A DNA stretch of 64,000 nucleotides, taken from positions 62,001 through 126,000 of the forward strand of contig NSKG01000006.1 of NCBI GenBank assembly GCA_002287035.1. The letters are read 5' to 3'. Shown here in pieces: positions 33,527 through 43,690 of this stretch; the stretch's first letter is position 1, and the number at the start of each line of letters is the position of its first letter. The position numbers and the translations under genes are program-made. The notes beneath the pieces are model-generated. The model saw nothing but the letters and a program-made list of their open reading frames with translations. It did not search any database and was not told where the DNA came from. The stretch is from Pseudomonas sp. WN033 (lineage in GTDB: Bacteria; Pseudomonadota; Gammaproteobacteria; Pseudomonadales; Pseudomonadaceae).

Positions 33527-35496
33527 CAGAACCTCGCACTCAGGCCGACAAAGTAGCGTCTGCCTTCATCGGCGCGGTCGTAACGCTCGGGGTCATCGTT
33601 GGCCAGGCGCTTGTCGGTCAGGTTCTCGATCCCGCCATGCAGGCTCAGGTTGTGGTTCAGCTCATAGTCCACATACCAGCTCAGCAGGGTATATCCGGGC
33701 CGATCGCGTTCGGTGGCCGAGCGGTACTGCGAGCCGTGGTATTCGCTGCGCAGCCGGGTGGCCAGTTGTGGTTGTACGGCCCAGGCCAGTGTGGCGTTGG
33801 CGCGGTGGCGTGAGCGGTCGGCCAGGCGCTGGTCGGCGCTGCGGTCAATGGCGTCCAGGTAGGTGTAGTTGCTGTCCAGTCGCAGGTTCGTCAGCAGATC
33901 CACGCCAGCACTAAGCTCCAGCCCCTGCAGACGTACCTTGGCGATGTTTTCGTACTCCAGGCAGATGCGGCCGGGCTCGAAACAGGTGGGTTGGCGCACG
34001 GTCTCGATCAGGTTTTTCACATCGTTATGGAACAGCATGGCGCTGGTGGTCCAGCGTCCCCGGTCAAGTGTGGCGCCGAGTTCGTAGGACTGGTTGGTTT
34101 CCGGCTTGAGGTCCGGGTTGCCGCGGATGATGCCGCGTCCACCGATGGCGGCGCGTGACTCGAATTCCGGCGACAGCTGCTTGAGTGATGGCGCCTTGAA
34201 GCCGCGCCCGGCTCCGGCCCTGAAGGTCAGCTCATCGTTGGCATGGAACATCAGGTAGGCCCGTGGGCTGGTTTCCCAGCCAAAGTCCTGGTGGCGGTCG
34301 AAGCGACTGCCCAGTACCAGCTCCCATTGCTGGCCCAGCCACATTTCGTCCTGGGCGAACAGCGCGTAATGATCCTGAGACTGCTTGCCACGACGGTTGA
34401 CCGTAGGGTCTTCCAGGCTTTCACGCCGGGTTTCGGCGCCCAGAGTCAGCTTGTGGCTGCTGCCGGCCATGAAACCTGCCCGCCCGTCGAGCACGGTGTC
34501 GGTAAAGGTGTTGGGACCGCTGGCGTCGCCGCCGTCACTGCGATAGGCCTTGCGCTCCATGGTTGAGCGGTACAGGCGCATCTGGGTCTCACCCCAGCTC
34601 CAGTCACCGGCATGCGACAGCGAATAGCGTCGGCGCTGTACATCGTTCTTGACCTTGTAGAAGGGGCTGGCGGTACTGCTGCGCGCACCTTTCTGGTCTT
34701 CATTGCCGGCGTCTATTGCAGCGTCGATGCGCTGGTTGGCATCTGGCGTCCAGCTCAGCCCAAGGTGGCCGTTCAGTGTTCGCTGATCATCCAGTGCCGA
34801 CAAGGCTCTATTGTCTGCATCGCGCAGGGCCTCTCGGTGCCTGAACTCACCCCAGGCATTCAGTCCCAGCTTGCCTGGCACCAGCGGCCCGCCCAGATAG
34901 AACCCAGTCTTGTACTGACTGCCGTCCAGGCTGTGGTCGTTGATCGCTGCATAACTGCTGAACGAACCTTGCCAGTGATCGGTGGCCGAGCGGGTGATCA
35001 CATTGACGACACCACCGAGTGCCTCGGAGCCATACAGCGATGACATGGGCCCGCGTACGATTTCGATCCGTTCGATAGCTTCGGTGGGTATCCAGCCCAG
35101 CTCGAAATCCGAGTGGGCAATGGCTGATGCGGAGGTATTGATCCGCTGGCCGTCGATCAGCATCAGTGTATGTTCGGAACTCATGCCGCGAATGGAAATG
35201 CCGCGCCGCCCCAGGCCGACGTTCTCCAAATCGACCCCGACGCTGTTGCGCACGGCGTCTGCCAGGTCATGGACGGGCTGGTTACGCAGGGTGGCGCCGC
35301 GGATGACGCTCACGCTGGCTGGCGCGTTGCTCTCGTCGCGCACGGAGGCGGTAGCGGTGACAACCGTCGCAGGCAACCGGGTGATGCCGTCCACTGCGGC
35401 TTGCTGGTGTGATCCGGGCTTTTGCGCCCAGGCGCTATTCCCCATCAGTATCAGTGCGATCAGGCAGCCTCTGGCGGCCTCACGTCTCGCGTTCAT
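33526..35496 (-). CDS. TonB-dependent receptor of the Zur-type unit (CirA/FepA-like)
   Basis: A 656-residue outer-membrane receptor of the colicin-I/vitamin-B12 receptor-like class. Signal peptide about 1-24 (ending NSAWA), TonB-box region LPATVVTATA, plug with NVGLGRRGISIRGMSSEHTLMLIDGQRINTSAS and IERIEIVRGPMSSLYGSEALGGVVNVIT, barrel ending in RRYFVGLSARF. ATG 35496 has AAGGA nine bases upstream and gives a clean signal peptide; an ATG at 35598 would add 34 residues. First gene of a five-gene string with CobN-like, ExbB-like, DUF2149 and DksA2. Ligand is likely zinc or a zinc complex; heme or cobalamin is less likely given the Zur-type box and no B12 riboswitch. Confidence 0.88.
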   Translation of the reverse strand: MNARREAARGCLIALILMGNSAWAQKPGSHQQAAVDGITRLPATVVTATASVRDESNAPASVSVIRGATLRNQPVHDLADAVRNSVGVDLENVGLGRRGISIRGMSSEHTLMLIDGQRINTSASAIAHSDFELGWIPTEAIERIEIVRGPMSSLYGSEALGGVVNVITRSATDHWQGSFSSYAAINDHSLDGSQYKTGFYLGGPLVPGKLGLNAWGEFRHREALRDADNRALSALDDQRTLNGHLGLSWTPDANQRIDAAIDAGNEDQKGARSSTASPFYKVKNDVQRRRYSLSHAGDWSWGETQMRLYRSTMERKAYRSDGGDASGPNTFTDTVLDGRAGFMAGSSHKLTLGAETRRESLEDPTVNRRGKQSQDHYALFAQDEMWLGQQWELVLGSRFDRHQDFGWETSPRAYLMFHANDELTFRAGAGRGFKAPSLKQLSPEFESRAAIGGRGIIRGNPDLKPETNQSYELGATLDRGRWTTSAMLFHNDVKNLIETVRQPTCFEPGRICLEYENIAKVRLQGLELSAGVDLLTNLRLDSNYTYLDAIDRSADQRLADRSRHRANATLAWAVQPQLATRLRSEYHGSQYRSATERDRPGYTLLSWYVDYELNHNLSLHGGIENLTDKRLANDDPERYDRADEGRRYFVGLSARF

Positions 35497-35662
35497 GGCT
35501 TGAATCCTTGCTGGCATTGTTGTGGTCCAACCGGCCGTGACATGGCGCCGCTGGAAGGTTGGCAGTTTTACGGGTATGGCTCGGATCGCCAGGCTCATGC
35601 GCGCCTGTAGCAGGCGGTCGCAGAATGAGTCCGGGCATTGAGCGGGCTATTGTTGTTCTAAT

Positions 35663-35681
35663 ATTGTTATAACATAACAAT
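35663..35681. promoter_or_regulatory. Zur-type operator of the TonB/CobN-like/DksA2 unit
   Basis: ATTGTTATAACATAACAAT is a perfect 8+3+8 palindrome around the same GTTATAACATAAC core found before folE2. It lies in the 354-base gap upstream of the TonB receptor. The rest of the gap (35497-35850) holds a hairpin CGCCTG-TAG-CAGGCG (35602-35616), possibly in the leader, and no gene I can support; a B12-box could not be found. Confidence 0.82.
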
Positions 35682-35850
35682 TGAGTGGGTTTCATCCATG
35701 AATTGGCCAGCACTGCGGTTATTGAGCTGGCAGGTGTGTGTGCCGGGGGTGATAAGGGCGTTCCGGAGCGGGCCTGGATGTGGGCTTGGCGGCCATCAGG
35801 TAACTGATAGACAATGGCGCGGCCTACTTTGGGATAATCGAGGTCGCTAG

Positions 35851-36558
35851 ATGGAACAGCGCGGCACGCTGCAAAGCTGGAATGACGATAAGGGTTTTGG
35901 CTTTATCCTGCCGGAGCAGGGCGGTGACCGCCTGTTCGTGCATATATCCGCCATGCGTGGTGATCGCAGGCCCAGCCAGGGCGACAAGGTTCTCTATGTT
36001 GCCGGGCGTGATGAGCAGGGACGCCTGCGTGCCGAGCATATGCGTGCGGAGGGCTTGGCGCTGGATCGGCCGGCCATTCGTAAAAAACCGCGAGCGCCTG
36101 CGCCGCCAACCCGGCCCAGCAGAGCGGACAGGCCAAGACGCCAACCGCTGAGAGCTGCACAGGGCATCCGCAATCCCGGCCTGAAGCTGCTGATCTTTGC
36201 CCTGTTGCTGGCATTGCCGACGCTAGGCTCAGTGCAACTGCTGAGCAACGGCAGTGGCTGGGTATTGATGGCCTACCTGTTGATCAGTGTGCTCTGTTTT
36301 CTGCTGTACTGGTCGGACAAACACAAGGCCAGCAAAGGTCGCTGGCGCACCTCGGAAAGTACCTTGCATGCCGCTGAGCTGCTGGGTGGCTGGCCAGGCG
36401 CGTTGGTGGCCCAACAGGTGTTTCGGCACAAGACTCGCAAGGTGAGTTACCAGAGCACTTTCTGGCTGATTGTGGCGGCTCATCAGGTTTTTTGGGTTGA
36501 TTGGCTGTTGCTGGATGGGCGCTATCTGGGGCATCTGTTGGTGCGCGCCCTGGGTTAG
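35851..36558 (+). CDS. cold-shock domain - DUF1294 membrane protein
   Basis: A 235-residue fusion. Residues 1-66 are a cold-shock domain with RNP-type motifs (KGFGFI at 14-19 and LFVHISAM at 28-35), then a basic, proline-rich linker (about 70-105), then three to four hydrophobic segments forming a DUF1294 domain, including LLYWSDKHKASKGRWRTSE and LHAAELLGGWPGALVAQQVFRHKTRKVSYQ. A common gamma-proteobacterial architecture of unknown function; a membrane-tethered nucleic-acid binder is implied. It is divergent from the Zur-type unit but 170 bases from the box, so its control by Zur is doubtful. Confidence 0.85.
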   Translation: MEQRGTLQSWNDDKGFGFILPEQGGDRLFVHISAMRGDRRPSQGDKVLYVAGRDEQGRLRAEHMRAEGLALDRPAIRKKPRAPAPPTRPSRADRPRRQPLRAAQGIRNPGLKLLIFALLLALPTLGSVQLLSNGSGWVLMAYLLISVLCFLLYWSDKHKASKGRWRTSESTLHAAELLGGWPGALVAQQVFRHKTRKVSYQSTFWLIVAAHQVFWVDWLLLDGRYLGHLLVRALG

Positions 36559-37514
36559 TGGCGGCGCGGTAGCCACCAGAGAAAGAACAGCATGCCCAGC
36601 AGCTCGACCAGCGACTGGATGACGATCACCAGGGCGGCGATCTCCCAGCCGGCGGGCAGGGCCAGCGCCAAGGGCAAGACCACGAAGGAATTGCGGGTGC
36701 CGAAGCTGAACGCCAGGGTACGCTGCTGGGCGATGGGCAGCCGCCACAGCCGGGCCAGGCCGGCAGCCAGGATCAGCGCCAGGACCAGATAGGCAAGATA
36801 GACTGGCACCACGCTGGGCAGCAGGGGCAGGGCGTTGATCAGGGTCTCGGCCTGACTGGCGGCAATCAGTGCAATGACCAGTGCCAGCAACGGAACCGGC
36901 CACCAGGCCAGGTGTTCACGCAGACGTTCGCGACCGGCTTGGGCCTCGATCCAGCGCTCGCCCATGGCTGCCAGCAGCAGTGGCAGCAACACCACTAGCA
37001 CCGCGGCTGCCAACAGCTGCGGTGCCAGCGTCAGGTAGTCCGGGGTATCGCTTAGCAGCCAGAGGTACAGCGGCAACAACAGGACCTGTAGCAGCAGGTT
37101 CAGCGGGGTGACGGCGATGGCGCGGGCGGTATCGCCTCGGCCCAGTTGGGTGAAACTGATAAACCAGTCAGTGCAGGGCACCAGCAGGACCAGCAGCACG
37201 CCCAGACGCAGAGCCGGGTCGTTCGGCAGCCACTGCAGCAGGGCCCAGACCAGTAGCGGGATGGCGATGAAGTTGCCGCACAGCAGGGCGCTGACAAAAC
37301 GTCGGTCGCCGAGTGCTGTGCGTACATGCAGCAGTGGCACCTGCAAGAAGGTGCAGAACAACAGCGCGACCAAAGTCGGCCACAGCAGCAGCTCCAACTG
37401 GCTGGCCAGTCCGGGCAGGGCCTGACCCAGCCCGAGTCCAAGGGTGATCGCGCTTAGATAGAGCCACACCTGGTGGCGCTCCAGAGTCAGTCGATCCACC
37501 GCTGGAACTCCCAT
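36555..37514 (-). CDS. ACR3/BASS-family arsenite or anion transporter-like protein
   Basis: A 319-residue inner-membrane protein with about ten segments of the bile-acid:sodium symporter superfamily, closest by eye to the arsenic-resistance ACR3 branch: LVLLVPCTDWFISFTQLGRGDTARAIAVTPLNLLLQV resembles the cysteine-containing segment of ACR3, and RTLAFSFGTRNSFVVLPLALALP the C-terminal one. There are no ars genes (arsC, arsR) beside it, so arsenite as substrate is not certain. Overlaps the convergent CSD-DUF1294 gene by four bases. Confidence 0.7.
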   Translation of the reverse strand: MGVPAVDRLTLERHQVWLYLSAITLGLGLGQALPGLASQLELLLWPTLVALLFCTFLQVPLLHVRTALGDRRFVSALLCGNFIAIPLLVWALLQWLPNDPALRLGVLLVLLVPCTDWFISFTQLGRGDTARAIAVTPLNLLLQVLLLPLYLWLLSDTPDYLTLAPQLLAAAVLVVLLPLLLAAMGERWIEAQAGRERLREHLAWWPVPLLALVIALIAASQAETLINALPLLPSVVPVYLAYLVLALILAAGLARLWRLPIAQQRTLAFSFGTRNSFVVLPLALALPAGWEIAALVIVIQSLVELLGMLFFLWWLPRRH

Positions 37515-37537
37515 GGCCGCGGGCTGAAAGGGTGAGC

Positions 37538-39127
<1,590 letters not shown>

Positions 39128-39317
39128 GATGGAAACCTGCGGGTGGAGAATGTAGGACCGGGCAGAACGCGCGGGCCGGGCATTGTAGCGGGCAATGCGG
39201 CGCGATGACAGTCGTTGGCGGACCGGCAGCTTGCCAGACCCGTGAAAAACTGCTGCAGTTGCCCGGAGCCGGCCGAATCAGGCCGCGCCACTTCAACTCG
39301 AGAGAAGCCCCCTGATC

Positions 39318-40559
39318 ATGTGGTCAACCTACGTATTGCTCGCGGTGTTTGTACTGACCTATATCGGTATGGCCCTGGGGCGCATGCCCGGCATGCGCCT
39401 GGATCGTACCGGCATAGCGCTGCTGGCGGTCGTGTGCCTGCTGGTCAGCGGCTTGCTGGAAGTCGACCAGGCGGGGCAATGGATCGATCTGCCGACCCTG
39501 GTACTGTTGATGGGGCTGATGATCATTTCCGCCCAGTTCGCCGCCGCCGGGGCCTACGATGCGCTGGCCCGGCGGCTGGTCAATGCCCGGCTGTCATCCC
39601 AGGCGCTGCTGGGGTTGACCATCGCCACGGCGGCATTGCTGTCGGCGCTGCTGGCCAATGACATCATTGCCTTTGCCATGGCACCGATCATTGCCGAGGG
39701 CACCCGCCAGCGTGGTCTGGACCCCCGGCCCTTTCTGATCGGTCTGGCCTGCGCCTGCAATACCGGTAGCGCGGCGACCTTGATCGGCAATCCGCAGAAT
39801 ATCCTGATCGGTCAGGCCGGCCAGCTGGATTTCTGGGCCTTCGCCGCGGTCTGTGCAGTACCGGCGCTGCTGGCGACGCTGGTGGTCTGGCTGGTTGTGG
39901 GCTGGGTGTGGCGTCGGACTCTGACTGCCGAGCCCAGCAGGCCGGCCGAGTCCGGTGTCTGGCCGCGAGCCAATGGCTTTTCCACCTGGCAGACCAGCAA
40001 GGGCGTGGTTGCGGTGCTGGCTTTGCTGCTGCTGTTCAGCACCTCGCAGGCCAAGGAAATCAGCGCGCTGCTGGTCGCTGCGATTCTGCTGATGAGTCGG
40101 GTGCAGGCCAGCCGGGATATGCTGGGGGCGGTGGATTGGCACCTGTTGCTGCTGTTCGCCTGTCTGTTCATCGTCACTGGCAGCCTGTCGCTGACCGGGT
40201 TCGATCAGAAGGCCATGGCCTTGTTGCTGGGTTCCGGCTGGGATCTTGAGCAACCCTGGTTGCTGGCGCCGCTGATGCTGGCGGGCAGCAACAGCGTTGG
40301 TAATGTGCCGTTGGTGATCCTGATGCTCAGTGTCTGGCCTCAGGCCAGTGAGCAGGCGCTGTACGCCATGGCGTTGCTGTCGACTCTGGCTGGCAACCTG
40401 CTGATTGTCGGCAGCCTGGCCAATATCATCGTGGTCGAGCGTGCTGCCCAGGTTGGCGTGACCCTGAGTTTCCGTGCCCATGCTCGTTGCGGCATCCCTG
40501 TCACCCTGATCAGCATGGCGCTCGCGCTGGCCTGGCTGCACTGGGTTGGCGGATTTTAG
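39318..40559 (+). CDS. SLC13/ArsB-NhaD superfamily anion permease
   Basis: A 413-residue inner-membrane protein with about 11 helices of the ion-transporter (IT) superfamily: LALANDIIAFAMAPIIA-like LLSALLANDIIAFAMAPII, the GLACACNTGSAATLIGNPQNILIG loop typical of CitMHS/ArsB/SLC13 permeases, and at the C-terminus GSNSVGNVPLVILML and ANIIVVE. Substrate is unknown; a divalent anion or Na+ antiport are both possible. Preceded by AGAGAAG; single gene converging with the diguanylate cyclase gene, overlap four bases. Confidence 0.78.
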   Translation: MWSTYVLLAVFVLTYIGMALGRMPGMRLDRTGIALLAVVCLLVSGLLEVDQAGQWIDLPTLVLLMGLMIISAQFAAAGAYDALARRLVNARLSSQALLGLTIATAALLSALLANDIIAFAMAPIIAEGTRQRGLDPRPFLIGLACACNTGSAATLIGNPQNILIGQAGQLDFWAFAAVCAVPALLATLVVWLVVGWVWRRTLTAEPSRPAESGVWPRANGFSTWQTSKGVVAVLALLLLFSTSQAKEISALLVAAILLMSRVQASRDMLGAVDWHLLLLFACLFIVTGSLSLTGFDQKAMALLLGSGWDLEQPWLLAPLMLAGSNSVGNVPLVILMLSVWPQASEQALYAMALLSTLAGNLLIVGSLANIIVVERAAQVGVTLSFRAHARCGIPVTLISMALALAWLHWVGGF

Positions 40560-41716
40560 GCGGCCATTTCCACCCGGTTGCGGCCATTCTGCTTGGCCAG
40601 GTACAGCGCCTGGTCGGCGCGGCTGATGGCCTGCTGGCTATCCAGTTCGGACCCCGGCTCCAGACAGCACAGGCCGATGCTGATGGTCAGAGTCAGCGGT
40701 CGGCCATCGCGGGTCAGGAAGCGGGTCTGCTCGATGCTCTGGCGCAGTTGTTCGGCCAGCTCTCGGGCGCCGCTGGCCTGAGTATTGGGCAGCAGCACGA
40801 GAAACTCCTCGCCGCCTAGTCGCCCGGCATAGTCCTGGGTCCGCAGCCGCGAGCGCAGGGTGTCGGCCAGCAGTTTCAGCGACTGGTCGCCGACCTGGTG
40901 CCCATGCCGGTCGTTGATCAGCTTGAAATGGTCGGTATCCAGCATCATCAGGCTTAGGGGTTGTTGCTGGCGGTCGCTGGCCGCCAGCAGGCGTTCCAGT
41001 ACTTCGAGAATGTAGCGGCGGTTGGGTAGCCCGGTCAGCTCATCATGCATGGCCAGCTTGAGCATCTGGGCGTCGGCCCGCTCCTTGGTCATTAGAACCA
41101 ATCCCATACTGATCAGGATCATGGTGATGATAGCCGTCAGGAAAGTGACCATCTGAATCGGATTGGAGCTGGTAATTTGCAGCATCTGGTCCATGCCCAA
41201 GGCGGTACCTACGCCGCGATAGGCCATGGTGGCGATAATCAGGGCAAAGGCGCAGGCTAGGAAATACTGGCCACGGCCCTCGGTCTGCCGGTGCAGACTG
41301 AGAGTAATGACCAATAGCAGCAGGGCCTGGTACAAGATAATGACGGCCACCACAATTACCCGTGCTGCCAAATGATCCAGTAGGAGCCACAAGGTCACGG
41401 GCAGAACGACCAGTGGCCAGCAGGTCAGCCAGCGATTGGGGTGGCGTTGCTGGAACTGCATCAGGGCTTCGGTAAACAGGACAAACACTCCGGTCAGCAG
41501 GGTGTTGGCGACAAGGATTGAAAGAGCGTCGCTGACCTGATCCCGGAGGCCGAAGAGAATGTACACCAGCCCGTGCAGGGCCAGCGCCAGGGTCAAAAAG
41601 CCCAAGCCTTCCTTGCGTTCCGGGCGCCACACCGCAGCGGTACAGGCCGTCATGGTGAAACTGACGATAATGACCAGTAGAAACATGGTCGGGATATGCG
41701 CTTGCATCATGGTCAC
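40556..41716 (-). CDS. membrane diguanylate cyclase
   Basis: A 386-residue protein with about six to seven N-terminal membrane segments (residues 8-215) and a C-terminal GGDEF domain. The active-site motif is intact (GGEEF, in GRLGGEEFLVLLP) and the inhibitory I-site RTQD lies five residues before it, so it should make c-di-GMP and be feedback-inhibited. The substrate-binding DTDHFKLINDRHGHQVGD segment is complete. The membrane sensor has no named domain that I recognise. Single gene. Confidence 0.9.
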   Translation of the reverse strand: MTMMQAHIPTMFLLVIIVSFTMTACTAAVWRPERKEGLGFLTLALALHGLVYILFGLRDQVSDALSILVANTLLTGVFVLFTEALMQFQQRHPNRWLTCWPLVVLPVTLWLLLDHLAARVIVVAVIILYQALLLLVITLSLHRQTEGRGQYFLACAFALIIATMAYRGVGTALGMDQMLQITSSNPIQMVTFLTAIITMILISMGLVLMTKERADAQMLKLAMHDELTGLPNRRYILEVLERLLAASDRQQQPLSLMMLDTDHFKLINDRHGHQVGDQSLKLLADTLRSRLRTQDYAGRLGGEEFLVLLPNTQASGARELAEQLRQSIEQTRFLTRDGRPLTLTISIGLCCLEPGSELDSQQAISRADQALYLAKQNGRNRVEMAA

Positions 41717-41881
41717 TGTACGTCTCGTGGCGCCGGCAAGAGTGATAGCTAAAGTGTGGCACTTTATGTGGCGCTAGGTGCAGGTTTTTTATCGGATTCA
41801 TGAACTGGAGGCTGAATGGTTCAGCCGTACAAGCCGGTGGAAAAATCCGTCCGATAGGCTTGAGAGGGGTGGGGAGATGGC

Positions 41882-41905
41882 AGTCCCGGGCAGAGGCCCG
41901 GGACT
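41882..41905. terminator. strong hairpin downstream of xenA
   Basis: AGTCCCGGGC-AGAG-GCCCGGGACT, a perfect 10-bp GC-rich stem with a four-base loop, 20 bases past the xenA stop. The T-run (TTTC) lies only on the plus-strand side, so it is not a textbook terminator for xenA; the position nevertheless suggests that role. Confidence 0.6.
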
Positions 41906-41925
41906 TTCAGGGGGAGGGGGGGTGC

Positions 41926-43014
41926 TTAGTAGCGCGCCAGCCAGTGGGCATAAGGAGCGGGCAGGGTCCAGGAGGCCTGGTCGACTTTTAGCTCACGGGC
42001 GGCATGGTAGGCCCAGTGGGGGTTGGCCAGATGCGCCTTGCCGATCATGACCACATCCAGTTGCCCGCTTTTTACTGCATTTTCCGCGATATTCGGCTCA
42101 CCAAAGCCCCAGGCCGAGGAGACCGGAATGTCCGCTTCGCGGCGCACCCGCTCGGCAATCGGGCCCATGAAGCCAGGTGCCCAGGGAATCTGAGCCTCGG
42201 GGGTATTGAAACCGATGCTGACACTGATCATGTCCAGGCCATCGGCTTTCAGGCGTTTGGTCAGGTCGATCGACTCGCTCAGGGTTTGCTCGTCGCGGTC
42301 GTCAAACTCGATGACCCCGAAGCGGATGGTCAGCGGCAAATGTGCTGGCCATACCTCACGTACCGCGGCGAAGGTTTCGCGGATGAAGCGGCTGCGGTTC
42401 TCGTAGCTGCCGCCGTAGGCGTCGGTACGCTGGTTGGCATGCTCCGAGAAGAAGCTCTGGGCCAGATAGCCATGGGCAAAGTGCAGTTCCAGCCACTCGA
42501 AACCGACCGCCAGGGCACGCTGGGCGGCGGCGACGAAATCGTTCCGCACCCGAGCGATATCGTCCAGGCTCATTTCCCTGGGCTGCTTGCTCAGATGGGC
42601 GCCGAAGGGCACGGCCGAGGGAGCGATGGTCTGCCAGCCGCGCGGGTCATCGTTGCCGATGTGATCATCGCCTTCCCAGGGCCGGTTGGCGCTGGCCTTA
42701 CGCCCGGCATGGGCGATCTGGATGCCGGGTACCGCGCCCTGGGCTTTGATGCTGCGCACGATCGGGGCGAAGGCCTGGGCCAGATCATCATTCCAGATCC
42801 CGGCGCAGGCCGGAGTGATGCGGCCTTCGGGGGCCACGGCGGTGGCCTCGACGATCACCAGGCCAGCGCCGCCACGGGCCTGGGCGCTGTAATTGGCCAG
42901 GTGCCAGTCATTGACCAGACCGTCGACGGCTGAGTACTGACACATCGGCGGTACGGCAATCCGGTTGCGCAGGGTGATGTCCTTGAGGGTGAAGGGTTGG
43001 AACAGCGCGGACAT
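41926..43014 (-). CDS. xenA: XenA-type old yellow enzyme (ene-reductase)
   Basis: A 362-residue FMN flavoprotein of the thermophilic-like/YqjM class, reducing activated C=C bonds and nitro compounds with NAD(P)H. Class marks are the N-terminal RNRIAVPPMCQYSAVDGLVNDWH (with the flavin-adjacent Cys25), HAGRKAS, ELHFAHGYLAQSFFSEHANQRTDAYGGSYENRSRF and the C-terminal WTLPAPYAHWLARY. The last two are nearly as I remember Pseudomonas putida XenA. It is divergent from an ArsR-type regulator across a palindrome and is probably induced by electrophiles. Confidence 0.9.
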   Translation of the reverse strand: MSALFQPFTLKDITLRNRIAVPPMCQYSAVDGLVNDWHLANYSAQARGGAGLVIVEATAVAPEGRITPACAGIWNDDLAQAFAPIVRSIKAQGAVPGIQIAHAGRKASANRPWEGDDHIGNDDPRGWQTIAPSAVPFGAHLSKQPREMSLDDIARVRNDFVAAAQRALAVGFEWLELHFAHGYLAQSFFSEHANQRTDAYGGSYENRSRFIRETFAAVREVWPAHLPLTIRFGVIEFDDRDEQTLSESIDLTKRLKADGLDMISVSIGFNTPEAQIPWAPGFMGPIAERVRREADIPVSSAWGFGEPNIAENAVKSGQLDVVMIGKAHLANPHWAYHAARELKVDQASWTLPAPYAHWLARY

Positions 43015-43043
43015 GGGAAATACCTGTGAGTTAGTTGTTACGT

Positions 43044-43065
43044 TAGTTCGATAATATTGGAACTA
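43044..43065. promoter_or_regulatory. candidate ArsR-type operator, xenA/arsR gap
   Basis: TAGTTC-N10-GAACTA forms a 6+10+6 inverted repeat in the AT-rich 87-base gap between divergent xenA and the ArsR-type gene, 36 bases before the regulator ATG and 29 bases before the xenA ATG. Placement and symmetry fit an ArsR-family dimer site. Confidence 0.55.
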
Positions 43066-43101
43066 TGGCCGTAAAGTAAACCCTTGTGTAGAATTTGACC
43101 C

Positions 43102-43404
43102 ATGCGACCGTTCAAACACCCCAATCCCGACGATTTTGTTCTTGAGCGCGTGCTCTATGCGCTGAGCGACCCGGTGCGCCTGGAAATCGTGCGTCGGCTG
43201 GCCGAGGTTGGCGAAGCCAGCTGTGGTGAGCTGGATGGCGGCCGACCGAAGTCGAGCATGTCTCACCATTTCCGGGTGCTGCGCGATGCCGGGCTGGTAT
43301 GCACCTATGGGGTGGGCACTATGCACATGAATTCGCTGCGCCGGGCGGATATCGACAGTCGCTTCCCCGGTCTGCTGGATGCGGTTCTGGCCAACAGTCA
43401 GTAG
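43102..43404 (+). CDS. ArsR-family regulator, probably of xenA
   Basis: A 100-residue winged-HTH protein: LYALSDPVRLEIVRRLAEVGEASCGEL then the recognition region KSSMSHHFRVLRDAGLV and wing VCTYGVGTMHMNSLR. The metal-sensing ELCVC motif of ArsR/SmtB is absent; Cys41 and Cys72 are the cysteines I see. With XenA as the divergent neighbour it more likely senses electrophiles or another small molecule than a metal. Converges with the PpiC gene. Confidence 0.82.
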   Translation: MRPFKHPNPDDFVLERVLYALSDPVRLEIVRRLAEVGEASCGELDGGRPKSSMSHHFRVLRDAGLVCTYGVGTMHMNSLRRADIDSRFPGLLDAVLANSQ

Positions 43405-43408
43405 CTTT

Positions 43409-43687
43409 TCAGTCGCGGTAGAACACCTGCACCAGATGCCAGCCGAACTGGGTCTTGACCGGCCCGTGCACCACTTTCAGGGCCTTCTTGAAGATGATCT
43501 GGTCGATGGCGCGGACCATCTGGCCCGGGCGCACCTCACCCAGATCGCCGCCGCGTTTTTTCGACGGGCAGGTGGAATATTTCTTTGCCAGCACGTCGAA
43601 TGCCTCACCGGCGGCAATGCGCTTTTTCAATGCGGCGGCTTCGGCTTCAGTCTTGACCAGAATATGGCGGGCCATGGCGACGGGCAT
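43409..43687 (-). CDS. ppiC: parvulin-type peptidyl-prolyl isomerase
   Basis: A 92-residue single-domain parvulin like E. coli PpiC, cytosolic (no signal). The whole rotamase fold is visible: ARHILVKTEAEAAALKKRIAAGEAFDVLAKKYSTCPSKKRGGDLGEVRPGQMV and the C-terminal VHGPVKTQFGWHLVQV. The ATG at 43687 is preceded by AGGAGT. It starts three bases after the RpiR-family regulator gene and is probably cotranscribed with it. Confidence 0.9.
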   Translation of the reverse strand: MPVAMARHILVKTEAEAAALKKRIAAGEAFDVLAKKYSTCPSKKRGGDLGEVRPGQMVRAIDQIIFKKALKVVHGPVKTQFGWHLVQVFYRD

Positions 43688-43690
43688 GGG

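Noticed and set aside
35497-35662. Cobalamin riboswitch ahead of the TonB/CobN-like genes
   Set aside because: I looked for a B12 box and the expected conserved elements and found none; the palindrome fits Zur instead.
35480-35713. Possible small gene in the leader of the Zur-type unit
   Set aside because: No ribosome site or family; its frame crosses the Zur-type palindrome.
39594-40541. Minus-strand ORF of 315 codons opposite the SLC13-type permease
   Set aside because: Gln/His-rich shadow of a membrane protein gene, without start signals or domains.
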